A stretch of 64,000 nucleotides of DNA from Sapria himalayana (taxonomy: Eukaryota > Streptophyta > Magnoliopsida > Malpighiales > Rafflesiaceae): contig JAREIK010005808.1 in assembly GCA_029783825.1 (NCBI GenBank), forward strand, positions 62,001 to 126,000, written 5' to 3'. Within the stretch, counting starts at the first letter, position 1. Every line of letters starts with the position of its first letter. Shown piece after piece: positions 53,001 through 64,000 of the stretch. Below the pieces are notes generated by a model. The model saw nothing but the letters and a program-made list of their open reading frames with translations. It was not told the origin of the DNA and made no database searches. A program made the position numbers and the translations under genes.

Positions 53001-56000
53001 TCATTTCAGGTTTTGTAATTATATTTTAATTGATATCTATCTTATTAATAATAGATTATTTAGCTATTTTTTCATCATTATTAGAATATTTATCAACAAA
53101 AATGTTTTTATTGAATTTATATGATATATAAATATAATGATTATTATAACTAAATAGTGTATTCACTTTTGAAAAAAATTTAAAAATTATTATATTTTCA
53201 AAGCTTATAATCTTTGAAAATTTGAAAAAATAGAAAAAAATATTATTTCTTTGTTCTTCTATTGTTTAAATAAAACCTATACAAAACTAAATGCCTAAGT
53301 ATTTAAATCACTAAACTACAAAATCCTGATTCCTCTATATAGATAATCCTTTAAATCGGTATACCCTAAATAATAATTAATAAATTTCAGTTTTATTTGT
53401 TTTCATTATAATTTAAAAAATTCATTTTGATTGTTTAGTTTTTTATTTTTATATATGTATTAATTCAAAAATAAATTATTAGTTAAAAATATAATTTATA
53501 AAAATTATTTTTAATCAAAAAATTTATAAGCTTATAAAAAGAATAATAATTTAAAAACAAATAATAATTATTTAGTAAAATATTTTTCTTTGATTCTAAA
53601 TCATTTTAGGTTTTTATATTATATTTTAAGTAATATCAATCTTATTCATAAGAGATTTTTAATTTATTTTTTTGATAATTATTAGAATATCTATCAATAA
53701 AATTGTTTATATTGAATTTATATGATATATAATTATTATGATTATTATAAATAAATATTGTATTCACTTTTGAAAAAAATTTAAAAATTATTATATGTTC
53801 AAAGGTTAACATCAATATACTACTTAATAAATAATAAATCTCATTTTTATTTCTTTTTAATATAATTTTAAATATTCTTTTTAATTCTTTATAGTTAAAA
53901 TTTTAAAAAAATTAATTACAAAATAAATTTCGAGTGAGACAAATATTATTTAAATAATTTATTTTTAATCAAAAAAATATAAGCTTATATAAAGAAGAAA
54001 AAATTTAAAAATTAAATATTATTATTTACTAATATATTTTGATTTGATTTTGAATCATTTTGTGTTATGTAAATATATTTTAATTAATATTTATATTATT
54101 AATAATAGTTTATTAATTTAATTTTTGATCATTATTATATTATCTATCATTAAAATTGTTTATATTGAATTTATATTATATATAATTAGTAAGATTAATA
54201 TAATTATACATAGTAATCACATTTCACAAAAATTTAAAAATTATTTTATTTTTAAAGGTTATAACCTTTGAAAATCATAAAAAATCTAAAAAAAAATTTA
54301 TTATTATTATTATATAAATAAAACCTATAAACCACTAAATACCCAAAAACATAAATTGATAAGCTCTTAAACGACAAAACTCCTAAATAATCAAACCATT
54401 AAACCGGGATACCACATATAATAAATAATAAATCTCATTTTAATTTGTATTCATTATAATTTTAAATATTCATTTTAATTATTTATTAGTTTATTTGTTA
54501 TAGAAATATTAATTACAAAATAAATAATGAGAGAGACAACTATAATTTTAATAATTTATTTTTAGTAATATATTTAACTTTGATTTTGAATCATTATATA
54601 TAGGTTTTGCAATTATATTTTACTTGCTATCAATCTTATTAAAAATAGTTTATTAATATATTATTTGATCAATTTTATAATATCTAACAATAAAATTACT
54701 TATATTGAATTTAAATGTCCTATAATTATTAAGATTATTATAATTAAATATTATATTTACATTTGAAAAAAATTTAAAAATTATTATATTTTCAAAGGTT
54801 ATAACCTTCAAAAATGATAAAAAATAACAAAAATTTTATTATTATTATTTTTTTATTTAAATAAAACTTATAAACTACTAAATGCCTAAACATTTAAATC
54901 TCTAGACTCCTAAGCCCCAAAACCCCCTAAATACTTAAACCATTAAACCTATATAACCTAAATAATAAATAATAAATCTCATTTTTATTTGTATTCAATA
55001 TAATTTTAAATATTCGTTTTAATTATTTTTTAGTTTATTTTTATAGAAATATTAATTACAAAATAAATAATGAGTGAGACATATATAATTTAAATAAATT
55101 ATTTTTTATAAAAAAAAAATATAAGCTTATAAAAATAAACAAAATTTCAAAAATTTAAAATTTTATTTATTAATATAATTTACTTTTATTTTGAATTATT
55201 TTGAGTTCTGCAAATATATTTTAATTAATATCTATCTTATTAATAATAGTATATTAATTTATTTTTTGATCATCAAAATAATATATATTAATAAAATTTT
55301 TTATATTGAATTTACATCAATTATAATTATTAAGATTATTATAACTATGTATTGTATTCATATTTTAGAACTATTAAAAAATTATTATATTTTCAAAGGT
55401 TATAACCTTTGAAAATCACGAAAATTCATAAAAATAAATTTTTTGTTATTTCATTGATTAAATAAAACATATATATAAATAAATAAAACCTAAATGTGTA
55501 AACATATAAATCAATAAATTCATTAACCCAAAAACAACAATAAACTTAAACCATTAAATAAGTATACCCTAAATAATAAATCATAAATCTTTTTTTTATT
55601 AGTATTCATTATAATTTTACATATACATTTTAATATTTTATTAGTTTATTTTTATAGAAATATAAATTAAAAATTAAATTAATAGTTAGACAAATATAAT
55701 TTAAATAATTTATTTTTCATCAAAAAATATATATGCTTATAAATGGATACAAAAATTTAAAAATTTAAAATTAATATTTAGTAAAATATTTCACTTTGAT
55801 TTTGAATTATTTTAGGGTTTTGTAAATATATTTTAAACAATATTTATCTTATTAATAATTGTTTATTAATCTTTTGTATGATCATTATTATAATATATAT
55901 CAATATAATTGTTTATATTGAATTTACATGATATATAATTATTAAGATTATCATAACTAAATATAGTATTCACATTTTAAAAAAAATTTAAAAACTGTTA

Positions 56001-56062
56001 TAGTTTCAAAGGTTATATTAAATTTTTTATTATTTTATTTTTTAAATAAAACCTATAAACCA
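44086..56062 (-). repeat. AT-rich satellite array, - orientation (block F)
   Basis: Anchors lie near 44,662, 45,250, 45,802, 46,397, 47,003, 47,597, 48,212, 48,752, 49,497, 50,103, 50,838, 52,030, 53,212, 53,812, 54,262, 54,806, 55,402 and 56,015. It mirrors block B with the same sequence of variants: truncated octamer tract near 45,310 (left 15,370), 24-bp duplication near 47,666, short variant 48,360-48,400, long variants near 49,030 and 50,375, and the private deletion at 51,401-51,426. It then has about 2.9 kb extra (roughly 52.0-54.8 kb) related to block D. A second, right-arm-only deletion removes an anchor near 52,530. No gene is seen. Confidence 0.92.
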
Positions 56063-56070
56063 CTAAATTC
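56063..56070. repeat. Target site duplication of hAT4, left copy (CTAAATTC)
   Basis: Complement GAATTTAG, one mismatch to GCATTTAG. The partner at 59,765-59,772 is CTAAATGC. Confidence 0.82.
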
Positions 56071-59000
56071 TAGGGGTGCTCATGGGATGGAACGGGATGG
56101 GGATTACAAATCTCTAGTCCCTTCCCACGCTTCGGATATTTTTTTTGAAGATCGAGACCCGTCCCATAGGTTGAAAATATCTGGACGGGATGGGATGGAG
56201 ATCTGGGATTTTGGGTAGGATAAAACGGTTTCAAGACAGAATGGAGTACGAACGTTTTTTTTTAATTTATTTTTTTCAAACCGGCCAAGTTAGTTCACGT
56301 CGAAACCTTTTGTTGTACCATTTATCATTCCTTCGTTATGTATCTTTCAAACTCAAATAGGGCTAATTTTGTTTTGTCAAATAGGCTGAATACCGCAAAC
56401 GAGTTCCATTACCTTGTCAAAAGCTTTGATGTGCAGAAAAGGATAGAAATGTAAAATAGAATGAGACTGAGTTGTGTGCTTAATTTAGTTCTTTATTTTG
56501 TCACAAGTTGGCTTTGTTCAGCCGAGTGAAAGTTAACCATAATAGCAATACTACATTTTTTAAACAATTACTTAAAATATTAAGTAATAGCTAAAGATGA
56601 CCAGAAAACATTGGTAGCAGTGATTACTACTTAAGTAATTGCTAAAATTAGGCAGCTTAATATAACAAAAAAATACAACTAATAACAACCATAATAATAA
56701 TCATTTCAATGGTCCGTCTCGGAACAGCAACGAAAATACAAACCCAATTAATTATCTCTTCTACAACTCCTCCCTTTTCTTTCTCCACTATAGAAGGACA
56801 ACCAAAGATGAAAATGTGTTAATCATGTAGACATAAATTTCTAAGATGAAAGAGTAATAAAAAAACAAAATATAAGCTTATAAAATTTAATACACCCATT
56901 CCAAATTTTGTTGGCCAACTATAGTTGGAAGAATATTTGGATCATGAGACCCCTCTAAAAATTGTAATTAAACCATATTTTTATTAAATTGAATGAATAA
57001 AATAAGTAAAAGTGAAATTAAAATTAACAAGATTTGTATACTTAGCTGATTCATTATCATCAAAGTCTTGAACTAATTCTTCAATTTTAATAATTTTGTT
57101 TGAGCTTCTCAACCAATCTTGTAGACATATGAGAACTTCAGCTGTAATAGGTGTTAAAGAACTCCTATATTTTTTAAAAGATCTTTCCCCAGTGCTAAAT
57201 GTAGATTCATCGGCCACAGAAGATGCTTGGATAGAAAATACATCCTTTGCTACATATTCCAAAGAAGGATACATAACCTCATTTACCATCCACCAGTTTA
57301 GAAGATCAAAATCAATTCTAATTTTTTCAAGTTTTTCCTCCAAGTACCTATCAACTCTTCCAAAGCCGCAACTTCTTGTTCTTTCTCCAATTCAACAAAA
57401 AAAATTATCAATATAAGTATCACTACCATCAAAGAAATCATAATATTTATTTAACAGAGTAGAAGAGAAATCATCTTCTTTTGATTCATCTTCATTTAAA
57501 TCTTTATAATCATCCATCATCTCATTTAAAGCATTTATAACCTTTTTAACCCAATTTTTAGCCAATTCCTCTCCATAATGCTAAGTGTACTTAACCTTGA
57601 GATATTTGAGCTTATATCTAGGATCCAACACTACTGCTACAAAAAGCATAATATTTGTTGACTGAGGAGAACCCCAATATTTGTTGAATTTATGCCTCAT
57701 TTTTATACCCATTTCAGACACCATTGTATCTCTTCTATTTTCACAAAGCTCAATTTTTTTCAAAATTCGATTAATCTGAGGAAAACAAACACTAGAGGTA
57801 GAATATTATGAGCCATAAAATTTACATGTTCCCTCATAAAATGTTTTCAAGAAACGAGCCAAAATTTTGGCATTTTTTCAGTCTCTCTCAGTTGGAACGT
57901 TTGAACCAAACTGCTTCAAAAACCTCTTGTCTTTGTCCTCCAACTTAACAAATTCTTTTTGATATTTTATATCAGTTTGTAGCATCAAATAAGTTGAATT
58001 CCATCTTGTAGCACAATCTAATTGCAATGAAGATCCATATGTCAAGGTTGCTTCTTCAACACATAAATTAAACATATCTAATCTTTTAGGGCTGCTCCTC
58101 ACATATTTCACCGCACCTCTAATTTTTTGAATAGCACCCTCAACTACTACAATGTCATCTCTCACAATTATGTTTAGGATATGAGCACAACATCTCATAT
58201 AAAAATGCTCGGCCCTCAAAGGTACAACACTTTTCTTCACAAGCCTTTTTTTCAATTGTTCAACTTCAACATCATTATTTGATGCATTGTCAACAGTAAT
58301 GAACATCAACTTTCTCAAACCCCATTCATTCATGCAAAACTCAATAGCATTTCTAATATTAACACCAGAATGAATTTTAATTACACAAAAGTTCAAAAGC
58401 ATTTTATGCATATTCTATTGAGAATCAATGAAATGAACAGTCAAACATTTATAAGAAAAATTCTGAATGCTAGTCCAAGTGTCGACAGTCAATGAAACTA
58501 TACAACAATTATATGATATGCTATCAAATATTTTTTTCTTTTCCTTAACAAACAAAGGAAAAACAATCCCTCAATATAGAGTACCTAGATGGAATTTTAA
58601 ATTGAGGCACATTAACTTCACAAAACTCCTTAAACTCATCTCTCTCACCAAAACAAAAAGGCAATTCATCTTTTATGAGCATTTTCACCAAAGCCTCCCT
58701 AACTAGTTGTTGATCAAATTGTCAACAAGTTAATCTGTTATCCTCTGAACTAGTACCTTTAGTGAAACTCAACAAAGATTGTGACTTGTCTTTACCTTTG
58801 TGAGCTTCTATTAATTCTTTTTTGTGTGGAAATTTCATACAAGTCTTTCTAAAGTATTTACATAAACCCGAAGTACCTTGATCACTTTTTGCCAAGTATT
58901 CTTTCCTACATCATATACAAGATGCCCTACCAGTTTCATTTCCCTCTGAATCAACTAATATCTCATAAGTTTACCAAACATCAGACTTATACTTTTTATG

Positions 59001-59764
59001 AGCTTAAGATTTAGATGCACCTTGACTTTCTTTTATAATTGTAATTGAAGAACCTGCCATAACAATAAGAGGGTTCGTGAAAGGATGATGATTGGATTTA
59101 CCAGTACTTTGATCATTTGAGAGGTGATCATCTTCAATTTATTGTATTTTTTGTTTACCGCTGGATTGTGCCATCTGTATTGGCATTAATTAATATGATA
59201 TGTTAAGCATAAATACATATAAATATTTCAAACAAGCAAGCTCTACAAAACTGATTGTAACACATTCGGCCCACTCATTCGGCCCAACCACAACACCACA
59301 ACCAATACTCAACAAAAATGACTGAGACATATAATAATAATAATTAATCACTCAATTCTTGTCAGAAAAACAAACTAAACGGCTAGTGGCATCTGAGACA
59401 CGGTGGAGGCAACCTGAAGTGTGACGGACAATGGCTGGACCTAACTGAACATGGCTGGAACGACATGAGGTAGCCTGGAACTCGTCGGAACAGCAATAGG
59501 TGCGTCAGAATTGGATAGGCAGTAGCGGAATTGGTGGCATCTTCATGTTATATATATATATATTCATGGTTCTAGTATCAGTTTTTTAGGATGGGATGGT
59601 TCTCGGGATGGATATTGATAAAGATCCGGAATAGTCCCAAAAGATAAAATATGTGAAAGAACGGGACGGGAAAAGTCAAAGTCAGCGGATTTTCTATGTC
59701 CTGATTCTTTCGGGACAAGACTTCGGGTCGGATCACTAATCTCCGAGTCCTGCGAGCAGCCCTA
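56071..59764 (-). mobile_element. hAT transposon copy 4 (hAT4), about full length, decayed
   Basis: 3,694 bp, one base different in length from hAT1, its mirror partner. Ends are TAGGGGTGCTCATGGG on the left and GAGCAGCCCTA on the right, flanked by near-perfect 8-bp duplications. Subterminal GGGAC-type motifs are dense at both ends, and an (AT)n tract lies at about 59,548-59,563. No LTR insert is present at the point where hAT2 has one. The transposase gene is the best preserved of the four, though still broken. Confidence 0.93.
56984..59186 (-). pseudogene. hAT transposase pseudogene, copy 4
   Basis: Starts at the complement of CAT 59,184-59,186. Early TAA is shared with hAT2 and hAT3; a TGA in the zinc finger is shared with hAT2; the following GAA codon, unlike hAT1 and hAT2, is intact. 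The longest open part is 57,878-58,411 (177 codons: MNEWGLRKLMFITVDNASNN, then a CCAHILNIIVRDD stretch, then LDCATRWNSTYLMLQ), the RNase H-like core. It is followed by 57,581-57,763 (ending VAVVLDPRYKLKYLKVKYT) and the stop shared with hAT1 and hAT2 (complement TAG at 57,581-57,583). The dimerisation domain is at 56,984-57,343 (ESTFSTGERSFKKYRSSLTP, then TAEVLICLQDWLRSS). The usual stop has become AAG (57,041-57,043), extending the frame by about 20 codons to 56,984. Non-functional. Confidence 0.9.
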
Positions 59765-59772
59765 CTAAATGC
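59765..59772. repeat. Target site duplication of hAT4, right copy (CTAAATGC)
   Basis: Complement of GCATTTAG, adjacent to the element's 5' terminus. The flank continues ATATAATGTTAAATCAG, the same monomer subtype as at the other three copies. Confidence 0.88.
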
Positions 59773-62700
59773 ATATAATGTTAAATCAGTAAACTCCTAA
59801 ACCCAGTAATGCCTAAATACATAAACCTTTAAACCACTAAATACTACTTAATAATTAATAAATCTAATTTTTATTTCTATATATTATATTTTTAAATATT
59901 CATTTTAATTATTTATTAGTGTATTGATTTAGAAATATTTATTACAAAATAAATTATGAGTGGGACAAATATCATTTAAAATATATATTATTTATCTAAT
60001 AAAAATATACGCTTATAAAAGAAGTATAAATTTAAAAATTAAAAATTATTATCAAGTAATATAAGTTACTTAAATTTTGAATCAATTTGGGTTTTGTAAA
60101 TATTTTTTAATTAATATCTATCTTAATATTAATAGTTAATAAATTTAATTTTTGATCATTATTATAATATCTATCAATAAAATTATATATATTAAATTTA
60201 TATGATATATAATTATTAATAATATTATAACAAAATATTGTATTAAAATTTCAATAAATTTTAAATATTATTATATTTTCAAATGTTATAACCTATGAAA
60301 ATGATAAAAAATTATATAAATTTTTTTTGTTATTTTATTTTTTAAAATAAAACCTATAAACCACTAAAAGCCAAAAAACATAAATCGCTAAACTCCTAAT
60401 GACAAAACCATTAAATACTTAAATCATTAAACCGGTGTACATTAATAATAAATCATAAATTTCATTTTAATTTTTATTCAGTACAATTTTAGATTGTTTT
60501 TTTAATTATTTATCAATTTATTTTATAGAAATATAAATAACAAAATAAATTATTAGTGAGACAGATCTAATTAAAATAAAACCAGTATACCTAAATAATA
60601 AATAATAAATAATAAATAATAAATCTCATTCTTTTTTCATTATAATTTTAAATATTCATTTTAATTATTTATTTGTTTATTTAAATATAAATATTAATTA
60701 CAAAATAAATTGAGTTAGGCAAAAATAATTTATATAAATTATTTTTCATCAAAAAATTATTGATAAACTTTTTAAAATAAAAAAAAATTTTCAAAATAAA
60801 AAATTATTATATAGTAATATATTTTGCTTTTCTTCTTAATAATTTTAGGTTTTGTAATTATATTTTAATTGATACCTATCTTATTAATAATAGATTATTA
60901 ATTTATTTTTTGATCATTATTAGAATATTTATCACTAAAAATTGTTTATATTGAATTTATATGATATATAAATATAATGATTATTATAACTAAATATTGA
61001 ATTCACATTTAAAAAAAATTTAAAAATTATTATAATTTCAAAGGTTATAACCTTTGAAAATATAAAAAAATAAAAAAAATAAATTTTTTATTATTTTATT
61101 TTTTAATAAAACCTATAAACCACTAAATGCATACACGCTTAAATCAGTAAACTCCTAAACCTCTTAATGCCTAAATACATAAACCATTAAACCACTATAT
61201 ACTACTTAATAATTAATAAATCTAATTTTTATTTCTATTTATTATAATTTTAAATATTCATTTTAATAATTTATTAGTTTATTGTTATAAAAATATTTAT
61301 TACAAATTAAATTTTGAGAGTGACATTATATTTTAATTACTTTGTTTTTAATTAAAAAATATATGCTTATTAAAAAAGTAAAAATTTAAAATTTAAAAAT
61401 TATTATCCAGTAATATATTTTTCTTTAATATTGAATCAATTTGGGTTTAGTAAATATTTTTTAATTAATATCAATCTTTCTAGTAATAGTTTATTAATTT
61501 AAATTTTGATCATTATTATATTATCTATCAATAAAATTGTTTATATTGAATTTATATCATATATAAATATTAATAATATTATAACTAAATATTGTATTCA
61601 CATTTCAAAAAAAATTTAAATAGTATTATATTTTCAAAGGTTATAACCTATGAAAATGAAAAAAATGTACAAATTTTATTTTTGTTATTTTATCGTTTAA
61701 ATAAAATCTATAAACCATAAAATACCTAAAAACATAAAATGCTAAACTCCTAAATGACAAAACATTTAAATACTTAAACTATTAAACAGGTGTACATTAA
61801 TAAAAGATCATAAATCTTTATTTAATTTTTATTTAGTATATTTTAAAATTTTTATTTTAATTATTTATCAGTTTTTTTATCCAAATATTAATTACAAAAT
61901 AAATTATTAGTGAGACATATCTAATTTAAATAATTTATTTTTAATCAAAAAAAATATATATCCTTATAAAAAGAGGCAAAATTTTAAAAACAAAAATTAA
62001 TTATTTAGAAATATATATTATTTTTATTTTGAATCATTTTAGATTTTGCAATTATATTTTAATTTATATCATTATTTTTAATAATAGTTTATTAATTTTT
62101 TATTGATCATTATTATAATATCTATTAATAAAATTATATATATTGAGTTTACATTATAATTAATTATTAAGATTTTTTTTACTGAATATTATATTTACAT
62201 TTAAAAAAAATTAAAAATTATTATAATTTCAAAGGTTATAAACTTCAAAAATTAAAAAAAATCAAAATAATAAATTTTTTATTTTTTTATTCTTTTAATA
62301 AAAACTATAAATCTCTAAAGGTCTAAACACTTAAATCACTAAACCCCAAAACACCTAAATACTTAAACCATAAACTAGTATATGCTGAATAATAAATAAT
62401 AAATCTTTATTTTATTTGTTTTCATTATAATTTTAAATATTCATTTTAATTATTTATTAGTTTATTTTTATAGAATTATAAATTAAAAATAAATTATGGG
62501 GAAGATAGATATAATTTAAATAATTAACTTTTAATAAAAAAAAATATAAACTTATAAAAATAAGCAAAACATTAAAGAAATTATTATTTAGTAATATATT
62601 TTATTTTGATTTTGAATAAATTTATGTTTTGCAAATATATTTTAAATAATATCTTTCTTTTTAAAAATAGTTTATTAATTTATTTTTTGATCATTAATAT

Positions 62701-63370
62701 AATATCTATCAATATAATTGTTTATATTTAATTTACATGATATATAATTATTAAGATCATTATAACTAAATATAGTATTCACATATAAAAAAAATTTTAA
62801 AATTGTTATATTTTCAAGGTTATTATAACCTTCAAAAATTATAAAAAATAAAAAATATAAATTTTTTGTTATGTAATTGTTTAAATAAAACTTATAAATC
62901 ATTAAATGTCTAAATACATAAATCTCTAAACTCTTAAACTCAGAAGCCCCTAAATAATTAAACCTTTAAACTCATAAACCTTAAATATAATTTAAATAAT
63001 TTATATAAATATTAATTACAAAATAAATTATGAGAGATACAAATATAATTTAAATAATATATTTTTCATCAAAAAAATATATAAGCTAATAAAATGATAC
63101 AAAAACTAAAAAAATTATTTTTTAGTAATAAATTTTACTTTGATTTTGAATCATTTTAGGGTTTTTAATTATTTTTTAATTTATATGTATCATATTAATA
63201 ATAGTTTATTAATTTTTTTTATAATTGATATAATATCTATCAATAAAATTGTTTATATTTTGTTAATATTATATATAGTTATAATAATAATTATTACTAT
63301 ATATTATATAAACATTTTTAAAAAATTTTAAAATTATTATATTTTCAAATGTTATAACATTTAAAAATTT
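59773..63370 (-). repeat. AT-rich satellite array, - orientation (block G)
   Basis: Anchors lie near 60,297, 61,045, 61,645, 62,240, 62,825 and 63,354. Long-variant junction near 60,565 and short-variant junction near 62,960-63,005. The order outward from hAT4 (normal, long, three normal, short) matches the order outward from hAT2; hAT1 lacks the long unit. No gene is seen. Confidence 0.92.
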
Positions 63371-63404
63371 GTCAAATAAACAGATAAATAAATTTTAAAT
63401 TAGT
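63371..63404. repeat. Satellite orientation switch (junction 2)
   Basis: To the left the anchor at 63,346-63,363 is in - context. From about 63,405 (ATAATTTTTTGTCATTTTCA) the sequence reads in + orientation again, with an anchor near 63,438. The two anchors are only about 85 bp apart; the roughly 34 bp between them match neither orientation clearly. Confidence 0.75.
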
Positions 63405-64000
63405 ATAATAATTTTTTGTCATTTTCATAGGTTATAAACTTTGAAAATATAATAATATTTTAAATTTTTTGAAAAGTGAATACAATATTTAGTTATAATA
63501 ATTTTAATAATTATAAATCATTTAAATTCAAAATAAACAATTTTATTGATAGATATTATAATAATAATCAAAAATTAAGTTAATAAACTATTAATAAAAA
63601 GATTAATATTAATTAAAAAATATTTACAAAACCCAAATTGATTCGAAATTAAAGAAAAATTATTACTGGATGATAATTTTTAATTTTTTAATATTTATTT
63701 CTTTAATAACGTATATATTTTTTTGATTAAAAATAAATTATTTAAATTATATTTGTCGCACTCATAATTTATTTTGTAAGAAATATTTCTATAAAAATAA
63801 ACTTATAAATAATTAAAATGAATATTTAAAATAATAATAAATTGAAAAAAAAATTAGATTTCTTAATTAATAAGTAGCATATAGCGGTTTAATGGTTTAT
63901 GTATTTAGGCAATACGAACTTTATGAGTTTACTAATTTAACTGTGTATGAAATTAGTTGTTTATAGGTTTTATTTAAAAATTAAAATAACAAAATATTTT
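63405..64000 (+). repeat. AT-rich satellite array, + orientation (block H, continues past window)
   Basis: One monomer in + orientation: anchor near 63,438, body, then octamer tract from about 63,890 (GCGGTTTAATGGTTTATG). It most resembles the monomers around 480-1,010 and 10,640-11,180 (same AAAAATTAAAATAACAAAATATTT ending). Confidence 0.88.

Noticed and set aside
57096..57416. 106-codon + strand open frame in hAT4
   Set aside because: Antisense to the dimerisation domain on the - strand, which is the recognisable product.
1..64000. CRISPR array, because of regularly spaced palindromic repeats
   Set aside because: Spacing is ~590 bp, the intervening sequence is homologous from unit to unit, and the transposons and LTR are eukaryotic.
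1..64000. Sequencing or assembly fold-back as the cause of the mirrored arms
   Set aside because: Arms differ by several percent in sequence, by kilobases in length, by an LTR insertion, a hAT truncation and private deletions; a fold-back artefact would give near-identical arms. Mis-assembly at the junctions is still worth excluding with long reads.
1..64000. Plant organelle (mitochondrial) origin because of AT-richness and large repeats
   Set aside because: No organelle genes or tRNAs are visible, and hAT and LTR elements with target duplications indicate nuclear DNA.

Overview
The window looks like plant nuclear heterochromatin rather than gene space. It is extremely AT-rich and dominated by degenerate copies of one satellite monomer of about 590 bp. 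The non-satellite content is a hAT-family transposon with a RICESLEEPER/Ac-like transposase (four copies, all broken), one probable solo LTR, and one retroposon-like segment present twice. Telomere-like heptamers of the TTTAGGG type also point to a plant. I found no intact protein gene, rRNA, tRNA or CRISPR. No species can be named from the sequence alone.

Layout. The satellite runs in + orientation from 1 to about 28.6 kb, flips to - orientation from about 28.66 to 63.37 kb, then flips back to + until the end. The two large blocks are diverged inverted relatives. In order the landmarks are hAT1 (3,896-7,590, +), a non-satellite segment (16,620-19,083), hAT2 (24,362-28,538, +, carrying the LTR insert), the inversion junction (28,539-28,663), hAT3 (33,177-34,285, -, truncated), the mirror non-satellite segment (41,717-44,085), hAT4 (56,071-59,764, -), and a second orientation switch (about 63,371-63,404). 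Distances between mirror landmarks differ by about 2-3 kb, i.e. by several satellite units.

Satellite. Each monomer has (i) a palindrome with core CAAAGGTTATAACCTTTG, (ii) a long AT-rich body, and (iii) a tract of roughly ten 8-bp units of form NNTTTANN, resembling a telomere repeat but with period 8. Length variants (about 535, 590, 740 and 385 bp) occur in an order that is largely preserved between arms, indicating higher-order repeat organisation.

History. All four hAT copies sit at the same position of the same monomer subtype with the target GCATTTAG. The three copies that extend that far share an in-frame stop at the same codon. The simplest reading is one insertion of an already defective element, then tandem and inverted duplication of the surrounding array. 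The arms differ at about 7% of bases in the one stretch I counted by hand, so the structure is not a recent sequencing fold-back artefact. The non-satellite segment joins a poly(A)-tailed retroposon-like unit to about eleven degenerate 7-bp telomere-type units.
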